From assembly GCA_902464195.1 (NCBI GenBank), contig CABQJB010000001.1:1-43147 (forward strand): 43,147 bases of DNA. The letters are read 5' to 3'. Below, piece by piece: positions 7,717-17,513 of this stretch; the stretch's first letter is position 1, and every line of letters starts with the position of its first letter. The position numbers were made by a program, and so were the translations under genes. The notes beneath the pieces were generated by a model. That model did no database searches and was not told where the DNA came from. It saw only the letters and a program-made list of their open reading frames with translations. The DNA is from an uncultured Megasphaera sp. GTDB lineage: Bacteria; Bacillota; Negativicutes; Veillonellales; Megasphaeraceae.

Positions 7717-8628
7717 TTATTTCGTCTTGACAAGGGGCGAGCGCACATCCGTGTCGATGTATTGGACGGCCAGATGATTTTCCTGAACTTCAGCCAGCAG
7801 CGTTTCCGTCAGCTTCGCCCGTTCTGCCGGTTCATCGCCGCTGCCCAGGTGGATGGGGATGGAATCGGTCGTATAGGCGACGATGCTTTCGGGATTGCCG
7901 ACGTTGATTTCAGCGATATTCTTGAGAATATCCGGCGGCAGGCTCTGGAGATAGACCATGGCCGAATGAAGGGTCGGATCCGTCACCGTATCGCCTAAAA
8001 GCAGGTTGTCGACTTTCTTGCCCGTCATGATTGGCAGGGATACGCCTTTGATCTGCGGTCCCAGTTCGATGACCCGCCCCGTCTTATCGACATAAGCGAA
8101 ACCATAGAGCGTCGTGATGACGGCGGCCGGCTTGCGTTCCGTCAAAGTGACGTGGATCGTCGCCGGGAATTCCCGCGTCACTGTCGCATCGGCAATGCGC
8201 AGGTCCTTCTTCAGCCGTTCTTCCACATCGTCTGTCGACAACTGGATGACGTTAACATAGGAATAGGCCCCGCAAGCCCGGTAGACGTCTTCGAAGGACA
8301 TGTTTTCATTACCATCGACGATGATCGTCCCGAAAGACACGGGCGCCAGGCGCAGGAAGAGCCAGATGACGAAGACGCCGAGGACTGTGAAAATACAGCC
8401 GACGCGGCGGCGCCGGGCCCAGATCTGTTTCTGCCGGGCCCGCTTCTTCTTCAGCCGTGCCGCCTGGCGGGCCTTGCGGCGGCGCTGGGCTTCCTTCTTG
8501 GCGGCCAGGGCTTCCCGGTCCGGTTCGTTCAGCGGGTCGTTCTCAAGATGAGGAGGAACAAACACATCATGAGGATCGTTAGGCAGCACGACCCGTCGCT
8601 GCCCCGTATGATATGATTTCTTTCCCAT
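7717..8628 (-). CDS. ftsQ: Cell division protein FtsQ/DivIB
   Basis: 303 residues. It has a long, very basic cytoplasmic N-terminus (residues 40-75, with RRRKARQAARLKKKRARQ), one membrane helix at about 76-95, then a POTRA domain starting near 98 (FGTIIVDGNENMSFEDVYRACG) and a beta domain. It is a single-pass divisome protein that couples with FtsL and FtsB. Its start ATG overlaps the ddl stop codon by one base. The order ddl-ftsQ-ftsZ is the typical dcw order except for the missing ftsA. Confidence 0.88.
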   Translation of the reverse strand: MGKKSYHTGQRRVVLPNDPHDVFVPPHLENDPLNEPDREALAAKKEAQRRRKARQAARLKKKRARQKQIWARRRRVGCIFTVLGVFVIWLFLRLAPVSFGTIIVDGNENMSFEDVYRACGAYSYVNVIQLSTDDVEERLKKDLRIADATVTREFPATIHVTLTERKPAAVITTLYGFAYVDKTGRVIELGPQIKGVSLPIMTGKKVDNLLLGDTVTDPTLHSAMVYLQSLPPDILKNIAEINVGNPESIVAYTTDSIPIHLGSGDEPAERAKLTETLLAEVQENHLAVQYIDTDVRSPLVKTK

Positions 8629-9566
8629 TAAAACTTACCTACCGATGCTTCCAGCAAAATCTTTTCACACAAATCTTCAAAGGACATACCCATGGCACGG
8701 GCTGCATCGGGGACCAGGCTGGTCGCCGTCATGCCCGGGACGGTGTTGATTTCCAGGACGAAGGGATGGCCTTCTTTATCGGTCATGATATCGACGCGGG
8801 ATACGCCGCTGCAGTGGCACAGGTGGAAGACATTCAGGGCCAGGTCCTGCATTTCCTTAGTCAGTTCCGGCGAAATCGGGGCCGGACAGAGGTGCTTGGC
8901 AACACCTGGGGCATACTTGGAATAGAAGTCGTACTTGCCCGTACTGGACACGATCTGGATGACCGGGAAGGCCACGTCGTCCATGACGGCGACGGTGAAT
9001 TCATCGCCATCAATGAAGGCTTCAGCAACCAGCGAAGCGCTGTACTTGAAGGCTTCTTCCAGGGCCGGACGGAGTTCATCCTTCGTCTGTACGATGACCG
9101 TACCGATGCTCGATCCCTGGCCGGACGACTTGATGACGACAGGCAAGTCGAAGCGCTGTTCGATGTCGGCAGCGATGGCTTCGCGGTCCTGAGTGGCGAA
9201 ATAGTAGGCAAAAGGTGCGGTGGCAATCCCAGCACCCTGGAAAGCGGCCTTGCTCATGACCTTGTTCATGCCGACAGCACTGGCCATGACGCCCGGGCCG
9301 GTATAGGGAATCCCCATCATTTCACATAAGCCCTGGATGACGCCGTCTTCACCGTAGCGGCCGTGAAGGGCGTTGAAGACGATGTCGATGCCCTTTTCGG
9401 TCAAGGTCTTGGCGAATTCTTTCGGCACGAGTTCGATTGTTTCGATGTGATATCCTTTCTTGGTCAAAGCGTCAGCAATGGCAGCTCCAGTGCGGCGCGA
9501 TACTTCTGCTTCTGTCGAAGGACCGCCGACGACGACGGCAATTTTTTTATCTTTCATGTCTTCCAT
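8628..9566 (-). CDS. ddl: D-alanine--D-alanine ligase
   Basis: 312 residues, ATP-grasp ligase that makes the D-Ala-D-Ala dipeptide used by MurF. The N-terminal VVVGGPSTEAEVS motif, the ATP-binding VIKSSGQGSSIGT, the metal-binding region DIMTDKEGHPFVLEINTVPG (split by the catalytic loop) and SLVPDAARAMG fit DdlB-type enzymes. Two in-frame ATGs, 9566 and 9557, have comparable SD spacing; the longer form is given. It follows murC by 4 bp and overlaps ftsQ by 1 nt. Confidence 0.95.
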   Translation of the reverse strand: MEDMKDKKIAVVVGGPSTEAEVSRRTGAAIADALTKKGYHIETIELVPKEFAKTLTEKGIDIVFNALHGRYGEDGVIQGLCEMMGIPYTGPGVMASAVGMNKVMSKAAFQGAGIATAPFAYYFATQDREAIAADIEQRFDLPVVIKSSGQGSSIGTVIVQTKDELRPALEEAFKYSASLVAEAFIDGDEFTVAVMDDVAFPVIQIVSSTGKYDFYSKYAPGVAKHLCPAPISPELTKEMQDLALNVFHLCHCSGVSRVDIMTDKEGHPFVLEINTVPGMTATSLVPDAARAMGMSFEDLCEKILLEASVGKF

Positions 9567-9570
9567 TTCC

Positions 9571-10959
9571 TTATTTCTCCATTTCTTTAGCTTCAGCGAG
9601 ATAAGCTTCGCCGACTTTGTAAATATCTCCGGCCCCCATGGTGATGACCAGGTCGAGGGGGCGGGAATTTTCCTTCAAATAGGCCACTAAATCTTCTTTA
9701 TGCGGGATATAAGTCACATCCTGGCCCGTCGTTTCCTTGACTTTCTTGGCGATGAGTTCGCCCGATACGCCAGGGATGGGGTCTTCGCCGGCACTGTAGA
9801 CGTCGGTGACGATGAGCTTATCAGCTTTGGCAAAGGCACTGCCGTACTGGTCGAGGAGCAGTTTCGTCCGCGTGTAGCGGTGCGGCTGGAAGAGGCAAAC
9901 GACGCGGTGCGTCCCCATATCGCGGGCTGCCGTCAAGGTCGCGTTGATTTCCGTCGGATGGTGGGCATAATCGTCGACGACCCAGACGTCACCGACGAAG
10001 CCCTTGGTCTGGAAACGGCGTTTGGCGCCGTGGAAATGGCTCATAGCTGACGCGATACTGTCAAAGGGCAGGCCGCAGGCATCGGCGACGGCTGTCGTCG
10101 CCAGGGCGTTGAGAACGTTGTGGCGTCCCGGTACGTTGAGGACCATATCCCCCATCTTTTCGCCGTGCTTATAGACGGAGAAATGGAGCTTGCCCTTGAT
10201 GTAATGCAGGTCTCTGGCCTGGTAGTCCGCCGGCTGTTCGATGCCGTAAGATACGTAGCGGCGGCCGGTCTGCGGGGCCAGGGCCCGAATCTTGTCGTTT
10301 TCAAAGCACAAGACGGCCAGGCCCTCTTTCGGATCGAGCTTCTGGATAAACTGTTTGAAAGCGGCGATGACGTTTTCCAGCGAGCCGTAATGGTCCATAT
10401 GGTCGGCGTCGATATTGGTGACGACGGCGATATAAGGGTTCTGCTTGAGGAAAGTCCCATCACTTTCATCGGCTTCGGCGATGACATAGGCGCCTTTCCC
10501 CAAGATGGAATTGCTATGCAGGTAATCGACTTCACCGCCGATGACGATAGTCGGGTCCTGATGACATTCTTCAAAGACCTGCCCCAGCATGGACGACGTC
10601 GTCGTCTTGCCGTGGGCACCGGCTACGGAAATCCCCTTCCCCCAGCTCATGATATGGACCAGGGCATCCGAGCGATGGATGACAGGGATACCGCGGCGGC
10701 GTGCTTCGGCCAGTTCCACGTTGGTGTCGCGGATAGCCGACGAAATGACGACGACCTGGGCGTCCTGCAGGTTTTCCGGACGCTGGCCGATGCAGATACG
10801 GGCCCCTTTCTTGGCGAACTGTTCGGTCACCGGCGAGGCTTTGAGGTCCGAACCGGATACATGATATCCTTTTTCAATGAAAACATTGGCAATTGCCCGC
10901 ATCCCGGCGCCGGCAATGCCGATAAAATGAACGTTTGTGACATCGTTCAGATTAACCAT
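9571..10959 (-). CDS. murC: UDP-N-acetylmuramate--L-alanine ligase
   Basis: 462 residues from the ATG at 10959 (MVNLNDVTNVHFIGIAGAGM); the SD is weak (GGGTGTGG), so translation may depend on coupling to murG 28 bp upstream. The UDP-binding GIAGAGM, the P-loop GAHGKTTTSS and the Mur ligase signature YAHHPTEI are all visible. It adds L-Ala to UDP-MurNAc, the first amino acid of the stem peptide, in the cytoplasm. Usual length. murB, often next to murC in Firmicutes, is absent. Confidence 0.96.
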   Translation of the reverse strand: MVNLNDVTNVHFIGIAGAGMRAIANVFIEKGYHVSGSDLKASPVTEQFAKKGARICIGQRPENLQDAQVVVISSAIRDTNVELAEARRRGIPVIHRSDALVHIMSWGKGISVAGAHGKTTTSSMLGQVFEECHQDPTIVIGGEVDYLHSNSILGKGAYVIAEADESDGTFLKQNPYIAVVTNIDADHMDHYGSLENVIAAFKQFIQKLDPKEGLAVLCFENDKIRALAPQTGRRYVSYGIEQPADYQARDLHYIKGKLHFSVYKHGEKMGDMVLNVPGRHNVLNALATTAVADACGLPFDSIASAMSHFHGAKRRFQTKGFVGDVWVVDDYAHHPTEINATLTAARDMGTHRVVCLFQPHRYTRTKLLLDQYGSAFAKADKLIVTDVYSAGEDPIPGVSGELIAKKVKETTGQDVTYIPHKEDLVAYLKENSRPLDLVITMGAGDIYKVGEAYLAEAKEMEK

Positions 10960-10987
10960 AGGTTTATTCCACACCCTTCTTTTCCTG

Positions 10988-12109
10988 TTACGGACGACGT
11001 TTGCGGGCAATCGACAAGGCCAGTTCGGCAATATCGTGTGCCGCCTCGGGCTTGCCCATGGAGCGGCTGGCTTTCGCCATCGCTGCCAGTGCCTTCGGAT
11101 CGTCTTTTAAATGAATGATTTCTTCTAACAATTCCCGGCCTGTGAGCATCTTGTCGAGGATCATCTTGGCAGCGCCGCACATGACCAGGGCCTGGGCATT
11201 GTAGCGCTGGTGGTCTTCGGCTGCATAGGGATAGGGAATGAGGATCGACGGCACACCGCGGACAGTCAGTTCGGCCAGACCGACGGCACCGGCCCGGTAG
11301 ACAGCCAGGTCGCAGGCGGCCAGGGCGTCGGGCATATGGTGCAGATAGGGGATGATGCGGCTTCCCTTGCCATAACGGCCGCGGCATTCGATACCCGGCA
11401 GCTGCTTGACGACGCGGTCATATTCATGGTCCCCTGTGACGTGAAGGATCTGGATCTGGTCGTCGTTGCGGAAATACTTGTGGACTTCGATCATGGCCGT
11501 GTTGATGCTGCGGGCGCCGCGGCTGCCGCCGGCGACGAGGAGCGTAAATTTATCCGGGTCCAGGCCTAAGGCCTTGCGCCCTTCTTCCCGTGTCACCGTG
11601 AGGATATCCTTGCGGACGGGATTGCCCGTATAGACCAGGATATCTTTGCGCTTGAAACGGGCTGCTGCCTCTTCATAGCCCAGGGCTACGCGATTGACGA
11701 AGCGGCTCAAAATCGTATTGGTAACGCCGGGGATGACGTTCTGTTCCTGTATCAGTGTCGGCACACCGCTCAGGCTGGCTGCCAAAAGGACCGGACCGCA
11801 GACGAAACCGCCCGTCCCGATGACGACGTCCGGTTTGAACTTGTGGATAATCCCTTCTGCCTTGATCAGGCTGCCTGCCGTCTTGCCCAGAGTGACGAGG
11901 TTGCGGACGGAAATCTTCCGTTCCAAGCCCCGCACGTCGAGGGTGACGAAAGGCAAGCCTTCTTTAGGGATCAATGTATTTTCCAGGCCGATTTTGGAGC
12001 CGACGTAGAGAAATTCGGTGGGCTCAATGTCGGCAATCGCCCTGGCAATGGTAATCGCCGGGTAGATATGGCCGCCTGTGCCACCTCCGGAAATAATGAC
12101 TCGACGCAT
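10988..12109 (-). CDS. murG: UDP-GlcNAc:undecaprenyl-PP-MurNAc-pentapeptide transferase (MurG)
   Basis: 373 residues, GT28 family. The N-terminal ISGGGTGGHIYPAI loop binds the lipid I acceptor side, and the C-terminal half has the donor loop AGAVGLAELTVRGVPSILIP. It makes lipid II on the inner face of the membrane. SD AGGAGG is 6 bp before the ATG. In most Firmicutes ftsW or spoVE lies between murD and murG; here only 33 bp separate them. Confidence 0.96.
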   Translation of the reverse strand: MRRVIISGGGTGGHIYPAITIARAIADIEPTEFLYVGSKIGLENTLIPKEGLPFVTLDVRGLERKISVRNLVTLGKTAGSLIKAEGIIHKFKPDVVIGTGGFVCGPVLLAASLSGVPTLIQEQNVIPGVTNTILSRFVNRVALGYEEAAARFKRKDILVYTGNPVRKDILTVTREEGRKALGLDPDKFTLLVAGGSRGARSINTAMIEVHKYFRNDDQIQILHVTGDHEYDRVVKQLPGIECRGRYGKGSRIIPYLHHMPDALAACDLAVYRAGAVGLAELTVRGVPSILIPYPYAAEDHQRYNAQALVMCGAAKMILDKMLTGRELLEEIIHLKDDPKALAAMAKASRSMGKPEAAHDIAELALSIARKRRP

Positions 12110-12142
12110 GTTCCTGCCTCCTGTTGTTTCTTCTAAATATCG

Positions 12143-13510
12143 TTAAATGGCGTTGACGATGCCCTTGAAGACACGTCCGCGCTGTTCAAAATTGTCATAC
12201 ATGTCAAAACTGGAGCAAGCCGGCGACAAGAGGACGGCCTGCGGCGCCTTGGCGATTTTGCGGGCCAGCATGATGGCCCCTTCCATACTGTAGCCAGTAC
12301 GGCGGATATCCTGGATGCCCGCCTTCTTGGCAGCGGCTTCAAAACGTTCAGCCGCATCGCCGATGAGGATCAGCGTATCGACGCGTTTTGCCGCCAAGGC
12401 CATGAAGTCGTCGAGGGGCGTCTTCTTGTCATAGCCGCCGGCAATGAGGATGAGATGGCCCTGCGGGAAAGCTTCCAGGGCCTTCATGGACGCATCGACG
12501 TTAGTCCCTTTCGAGTCATTGTAATAGGTGACACCGTGGATGGTCCGTACTTTTTCCAGGCGGTGTTCAACGCCCTTGAAATCCTTGAGGACCTGGCGGA
12601 TGACGTCGAGGGGCGCCCCGGCAGCATAGGTCAGGAGAATCGCAGCCAGGCAATTCTGGATATTATGCTTGCCGAAGAGGTGCAGGTCCGTTTCGGCACA
12701 GACGACGGTATCCTGGCCGTTGAGGCGCAGGATGAGCTGTCCGTCCTGATAAAAGGCCCCTTCCGGGACTTCGCCGCACGTCGAGAAATAGACGACCGTA
12801 CCGGTCATATCCACAGCCATGGCCCGTACCCGTTCGTCATCGTAATTGAGGACGGCGTAATCGCCCTTGTCCTGGTTGAGAAAAATCCGTTCCTTAGCGG
12901 CCGCATAGCCTTCCATCGTATGATGGCGGTCCAAATGGTCCGGCGTGATGTTGAGGATCGTCGCGGCCTTGGCCTTGATGCTGTGCGTGAATTCGAGCTG
13001 GAAACTGGAAAGTTCAGCGACGACGACGGCTTCCTTAGGCAGGTTGTCGGCCTGGGCCGAAAGGCCGTAGCCGATATTGCCGCCGACGACGGTCTGACGG
13101 CCTGTGGCCTTCATGATTTCGCCAACCAGGGTCGTCGTCGTCGTCTTGCCATTGGTCCCGGTAATGCCAATCATATCGGCATCGGTGACCCGGCAGGCGA
13201 CTTCGACTTCACTCCAAATCGGCAGGCCGCGGCGGATGGCTTCTTTCATGATCGGGATTTCCGGAGAAATGACCGGCGACGGGACGACGACATCCATGCC
13301 GTCGAGAAGGTTCGTTTCCTGGCTGCCGAAGACCAGCTTGACGCCGGCAGCCGCAATATCCGGCCACGGCTGTTCCGCCGTGTCGATGGCCTTCATATCA
13401 TTCAGCGTAACGGACCCGCCATGACCTGCCAGGGCCAAAGAGGCAGCGCGGCCGCTGATACCTGCGCCGATGACTAAGAAATGTTTTCCAGAAAAATCCA
13501 TGATGCTCAT
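12143..13510 (-). CDS. murD: UDP-N-acetylmuramoyl-L-alanine--D-glutamate ligase
   Basis: 455 residues from the ATG at 13510, SD AGGTG 7 bp upstream; a GTG at 13519 and an ATG at 13501 are alternatives. The N-terminal fold starts FLVIGAGISGRAASLALAG, the P-loop is GITGTNGKTTTTT, and YNDSKGTNVDA is the Mur ligase motif. It adds D-Glu to UDP-MurNAc-L-Ala. It follows mraY after 55 bp and precedes murG directly. Confidence 0.96.
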   Translation of the reverse strand: MSIMDFSGKHFLVIGAGISGRAASLALAGHGGSVTLNDMKAIDTAEQPWPDIAAAGVKLVFGSQETNLLDGMDVVVPSPVISPEIPIMKEAIRRGLPIWSEVEVACRVTDADMIGITGTNGKTTTTTLVGEIMKATGRQTVVGGNIGYGLSAQADNLPKEAVVVAELSSFQLEFTHSIKAKAATILNITPDHLDRHHTMEGYAAAKERIFLNQDKGDYAVLNYDDERVRAMAVDMTGTVVYFSTCGEVPEGAFYQDGQLILRLNGQDTVVCAETDLHLFGKHNIQNCLAAILLTYAAGAPLDVIRQVLKDFKGVEHRLEKVRTIHGVTYYNDSKGTNVDASMKALEAFPQGHLILIAGGYDKKTPLDDFMALAAKRVDTLILIGDAAERFEAAAKKAGIQDIRRTGYSMEGAIMLARKIAKAPQAVLLSPACSSFDMYDNFEQRGRVFKGIVNAI

Positions 13511-13565
13511 TGCCAACACCTGCTTTATGTAAAATATCGTAGTTCAATCAGAAAAGCCGCAGGCC

Positions 13566-14531
13566 CTATTTGCAGGCCAGTACGACGATAATGGACAGAA
13601 TCGCCATGAGAGCCGAGAAGCTCCAGAATACGGTAACGACCTTGACTTCACTCCAGCCAGACAACTCAAAGTGGTGGTGGATCGGACTCATCTTGAAGAC
13701 GCGGACACCGCGGGTCTTGAAGGAAATGACCTGGATGATGACCGACAGAGCTTCGATGACGTACAAGCCGCCAGCCAGGATGAGGAGCAGTTCTGTCTTG
13801 GTCAAAATGGCCATAGCCGCCAGAGCACCACCCAGGGCCAGGGATCCCGTATCGCCCATGAACATCTTAGCCGGATGCTGGTTATAGAAGAGGAAGCCCA
13901 GGCAGGCCCCTGTCAGGGCCGTACCGAAGATTGCGAAATGGGTATAACCCAGAGCGACAGCGATGACGACATAGGCAACGGACGTAATGGCGCAGGACCC
14001 GGCAGCCAGGCCGTCAAGGCCGTCGGTCAGGTTGACGGCATTACTCGTGCCGACGATCATGACGAAGACGAAGAGATAGTAGAACATGCCCAAATCGACA
14101 GTAATGGAAGTAAAGGGAATCCACAAGGTCGTCGGGAAATGGAGAAAGGCATCGAGGATGTAGCAGAAAATCGCAGCCATGACGAACTGGCCGGCCAGTT
14201 TCTGTTTCGCCGTAAGACCCAGGTTACGGTGCTTGATGGCCTTGATGCTGTCATCGAGGAAACCGATGACGCCATGGCCCAGGGCCAGGAATAAGGCCAG
14301 ACCTTTGCGCAGATCCATCGGATCGAAGATGAGGCACGATACAGTCAGCGCCGTCAAGATGAGGATGCCCCCCATGGTCGGCGTCCCGGCTTTATACTTA
14401 TGGCTCTGCGGCCCTTCTTCCCTTTCGGACTGGCGGGCATGGAATTTTTTCAATTCCTTGATGACCAGCGGTCCGAAGACCAGACCGATGACCAGGCTGA
14501 CGACAAAGCTGAGAATCAGCATTTTAAACAT
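13566..14531 (-). CDS. mraY: Phospho-N-acetylmuramoyl-pentapeptide transferase
   Basis: 321 residues with about ten membrane helices. Family landmarks include KAGTPTMGG in the first loop, DDSIK with the catalytic Asp pair, NLTDGLDGLA and MSPIHHHFE near the C-terminus. It transfers phospho-MurNAc-pentapeptide to undecaprenyl phosphate, giving lipid I. SD GGAAG 8 bp before the ATG; it starts 5 bp after murF. Confidence 0.96.
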   Translation of the reverse strand: MFKMLILSFVVSLVIGLVFGPLVIKELKKFHARQSEREEGPQSHKYKAGTPTMGGILILTALTVSCLIFDPMDLRKGLALFLALGHGVIGFLDDSIKAIKHRNLGLTAKQKLAGQFVMAAIFCYILDAFLHFPTTLWIPFTSITVDLGMFYYLFVFVMIVGTSNAVNLTDGLDGLAAGSCAITSVAYVVIAVALGYTHFAIFGTALTGACLGFLFYNQHPAKMFMGDTGSLALGGALAAMAILTKTELLLILAGGLYVIEALSVIIQVISFKTRGVRVFKMSPIHHHFELSGWSEVKVVTVFWSFSALMAILSIIVVLACK

Positions 14532-14536
14532 TCACA

Positions 14537-15907
14537 TTACTTCCTTTCAAAATAGGGCAGTATTTTTTCCATGGCAAAGCTCCGCGAGCCCTTGAGGAGG
14601 ACTGTGTCGCCATCGTGGAGGAGTTCTTTCAGCTGGCGCGCCGCCTGTTCATGCGTATCCGTCGTATAGACGGCCGTCATGCCTGCGGCTTTCGCCGATT
14701 GGGCGATATCTTTGGCTAAATCGCCCATGGTGATGAGGGCATCGAGACCGGTCTGGGCGACGAGGCGGCCAATGGCTTCGTGTTCCCGTTTCGCCCAGTC
14801 CCCCAGTTCGCCCATGCCGCCGAGGACGGCAATCTTGCGGCCCTGAGTCAGCAGGTCCAGCGTGCGGATGGCTTCGGCCATGGACGCCGGATTGGCATTA
14901 TACGTATCATTGATGAAGGTATACGGCCCGATATGCAGCAGTTCCTGGCGCATGGCCATGCCGTGATACGACGCCAGGCCGCGCTGTATCTCAACAGCGC
15001 TCAGTCCCGTCAGCTGGCCGACGGCAATGGCTGCCAGGGCATTGTAGACGTTATGGCCGCCGATGACGGGCACAGAGACGTCGAAATCCTGCCCGGCTCC
15101 ACGGCAATGGAAGCGGACGCCCTGCTGGTCGCAGACGATGTGGTCTGCCCGGACGGCCGCCTGGTCATCGGTCCCATAGAGGACGGTCTTCCCTTTGCAC
15201 AAAGCCGTCATCGGGCGGACGAAGGGATCGTCGCCGTTGAGGACGGCCGTCCCCTTTTCATCCAGGGCCTGGACGAGTTCGGCTTTGGCCTTGGCGATAT
15301 TTTCCTGCGAGCCGAGCAGTTCGATATGGCTCTTGCCGACGTTGGTGACGACGCCGATAGTCGGTTCACCGATGGCAGCCAGTTCGGCAATCTGCCCTAA
15401 GCCGCGCATGCCCATTTCTACGACGCAGGCTTCGTGTTCCGGCGTCAGCTGCAAGAGCGTCTTGGGCAGGCCGATTTCATTGTTGAAATTCTTTTCCGTC
15501 TGCAAGACACGATACTTTTCGCTGAGGACGGTGGCAATCATATTCCGCGTCGATGTCTTGCCGACCGAACCGGTGACGGCCACGACGGGAATGGCAAAGC
15601 GGCGGCGATGGAAGCGGGCCAGGTCCTGGTAGGCCCTGAGAGTGTCGGCGACGACGAAAATCGGCGCCGTCAGCTCTTCGTATTCCGGGTGCCTTTCCGA
15701 TACGACAGCCCCGGCAGCGCCGGCAGCCAGGGCCTTATCTACGAAATCATGGCCGTTGAAAGACGTCCCTTTGAAGGCGACGAACAACGAGCCTTTGGCG
15801 ATGGCCCGCGTATCCGTGCAGACATCGCTGAAAGACACAGGGGCAGCCGGCTTCAGGAGCCGGGCGCCCGTGGCCTGGATTATTTCCTCGCTAGTAAAAG
15901 CAGCCAT
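14537..15907 (-). CDS. murF: UDP-MurNAc-tripeptide--D-alanyl-D-alanine ligase
   Basis: 456 residues. The N-terminal domain has the SDVCTDTRAIAKGSLFVAFKG pattern (S...DTR...G.LFVA), followed by the P-loop VTGSVGKTSTRN and NDTYNANPASM in the central domain. It adds D-Ala-D-Ala made by Ddl to complete the pentapeptide. The start overlaps the murE stop by one base. Confidence 0.95.
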   Translation of the reverse strand: MAAFTSEEIIQATGARLLKPAAPVSFSDVCTDTRAIAKGSLFVAFKGTSFNGHDFVDKALAAGAAGAVVSERHPEYEELTAPIFVVADTLRAYQDLARFHRRRFAIPVVAVTGSVGKTSTRNMIATVLSEKYRVLQTEKNFNNEIGLPKTLLQLTPEHEACVVEMGMRGLGQIAELAAIGEPTIGVVTNVGKSHIELLGSQENIAKAKAELVQALDEKGTAVLNGDDPFVRPMTALCKGKTVLYGTDDQAAVRADHIVCDQQGVRFHCRGAGQDFDVSVPVIGGHNVYNALAAIAVGQLTGLSAVEIQRGLASYHGMAMRQELLHIGPYTFINDTYNANPASMAEAIRTLDLLTQGRKIAVLGGMGELGDWAKREHEAIGRLVAQTGLDALITMGDLAKDIAQSAKAAGMTAVYTTDTHEQAARQLKELLHDGDTVLLKGSRSFAMEKILPYFERK

Positions 15908-17418
15908 TATTTATCTCCTCTGTGCAGTGCATGGACGGCGTTGCGCGCTTCTTCGCGATCGTCGAAATGAATGGTACCGTCGTTGAGAATCTGATATGTT
16001 TCATGGCCCTTGCCGGCGATGACGATGATGTCGTTGGTCTGAGCCAGTTCGACGGCGCGGTAAATGGCGTCGCGGCGGTTGACGATGACTTCATGGTGCT
16101 GACCCGGTTTCAAGCCTTCCTTGACGCCGGCTTCGACTTCGGAAACGATGGTTTCCGGGTTTTCCGAGCGGGGATTATCGGACGTGACGATAGGGATGTC
16201 GGCCAGTTCAGCGCCGATACGGCCCATGATGGGGCGCTTGGTCTTATCGCGGTCACCGCCGCAGCCAAAGACGGCGATGATACGGTTCGGTTTCATGGCC
16301 CGCGCCGTTTCCAGGGCTTTCTGCAGGCTGTCCGGCGTATGGGAATAGTCGACGACGATGGCGAAATCCTGGCCGGCTTCGACGAGTTCAAAACGGCCCG
16401 GTACGGAATGGAAGGTCTGGATGGCTTTATCGATGGTGGCTTCATCGACGCCTTCGGCATGGGCTGCGCCGATAGCAGCCAGCGTATTGTAAACGTTGAA
16501 CAAGCCCGTGATATTCATGTTGAGGTGGACGTTGACGAAGGGGCCGACGACGTCGAAAGACGATTTCTTCAATTCGACTTTCAAGTTGGACCCTTTGAGG
16601 TCGGCGTCCTTTTCGACACCATATGTCAGGACCTTGCAGTGGCAGGCCTGGAGGATATCTTTGGACCAGGGGTCGTCGATATTGACGACAGCCGTCTTAT
16701 TTTCCTTGACGTGGTCGGCAGCGGTCAGGCTCTGGAAGAGCTTAGCCTTGGCAGCGACGTAGTTTTCCATGGTCTTGTGGAAATCGAGGTGGTCCTGGGT
16801 CAGATTGGTGAAGACGGCCGTATCGTATTCGATGCCGGCGACACGGTTCAAGGCCAGGGCATGGCTGGAGACTTCCATGACGACATGGGTCATGCCCTTT
16901 TCATACATAAGGGCCAGGAAATGCTGGAGTTCGACGACATCCGGCGTCGTGTTGTGGATCGGCAGTTCTTCATCATCGATGAGGGCGTGGATGGTGCCGA
17001 TGACACCGACATGATATCCCGCAGCCCGCAGGATGTGGGCGATGATGTGGGTCGTCGTCGTCTTGCCATTCGTGCCGGTGACGCCGATCATGCGCATCTT
17101 CTTGCCCGGATAATCGTAAAAGAACGGGACCATGTCTTCCAGGGCGTGATGAATATCCGGCACCTGGATCTGGACCGTGCTCTTAGGCAGGTCGAGGTGT
17201 TTCGTCGTCAAGACGGCGACAGCCCCTTTTTCGACAGCCTGGGCTGCAAAGGCGGCGCCATCGACGTGGACTCCGGAAATGCAGACGAAGAGATAGCCCG
17301 CTTCAATCTGGCGTGAATCCGATGAAATACCGGTAATCACCGTATCGGCACTGCCACTGAGATTATAAATGCCCTTGATCTGTTTACAAAGTTCTCCTAC
17401 CGTTTTGGTCATAATCAT
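15907..17418 (-). CDS. murE: UDP-MurNAc-L-alanyl-D-glutamate--meso-diaminopimelate ligase
   Basis: 503 residues. The P-loop GTNGKTTT is at 115-122. The substrate motif DNPR is at 414-417, the form that selects meso-diaminopimelate; lysine-adding enzymes have a different motif. This predicts DAP-type peptidoglycan, as expected for Negativicutes. SD AAGGAGG; two ATGs (17418 and 17412) are usable. A 95-bp gap with a hairpin separates it from ftsL, at the place where ftsI/pbpB normally sits. A weak promoter-like pair (TTGTTG, 16 bp, TACAAA on the minus strand) lies in the gap, so murE may start a second transcript. Confidence 0.95.
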   Translation of the reverse strand: MIMTKTVGELCKQIKGIYNLSGSADTVITGISSDSRQIEAGYLFVCISGVHVDGAAFAAQAVEKGAVAVLTTKHLDLPKSTVQIQVPDIHHALEDMVPFFYDYPGKKMRMIGVTGTNGKTTTTHIIAHILRAAGYHVGVIGTIHALIDDEELPIHNTTPDVVELQHFLALMYEKGMTHVVMEVSSHALALNRVAGIEYDTAVFTNLTQDHLDFHKTMENYVAAKAKLFQSLTAADHVKENKTAVVNIDDPWSKDILQACHCKVLTYGVEKDADLKGSNLKVELKKSSFDVVGPFVNVHLNMNITGLFNVYNTLAAIGAAHAEGVDEATIDKAIQTFHSVPGRFELVEAGQDFAIVVDYSHTPDSLQKALETARAMKPNRIIAVFGCGGDRDKTKRPIMGRIGAELADIPIVTSDNPRSENPETIVSEVEAGVKEGLKPGQHHEVIVNRRDAIYRAVELAQTNDIIVIAGKGHETYQILNDGTIHFDDREEARNAVHALHRGDK

Positions 17419-17470
17419 AGGTCCTCCTTGATGATTCTTTTTTTGTATTCTCTATAAGCTAAACAACAAT

Positions 17471-17499
17471 GAGGTCGTCGCACGAAGTGCGTCGACCTC
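17471..17499 (-). terminator. Inverted repeat between ftsL and murE, possible terminator or attenuator
   Basis: GAGGTCG-T-CGCAC, loop GAA, GTGCG-T-CGACCTC: 7 bp, one mismatch, 5 bp. On the minus strand it is followed by ATTGTTGTTT, a modest T-rich tail. The CGTCGCACGA core resembles the convergent-gene terminators at 31179 and 37145. It may end the mraZ-rsmH-ftsL transcript in part. Confidence 0.45.
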
Positions 17500-17513
17500 T
17501 CGGTTTTAAGCAA

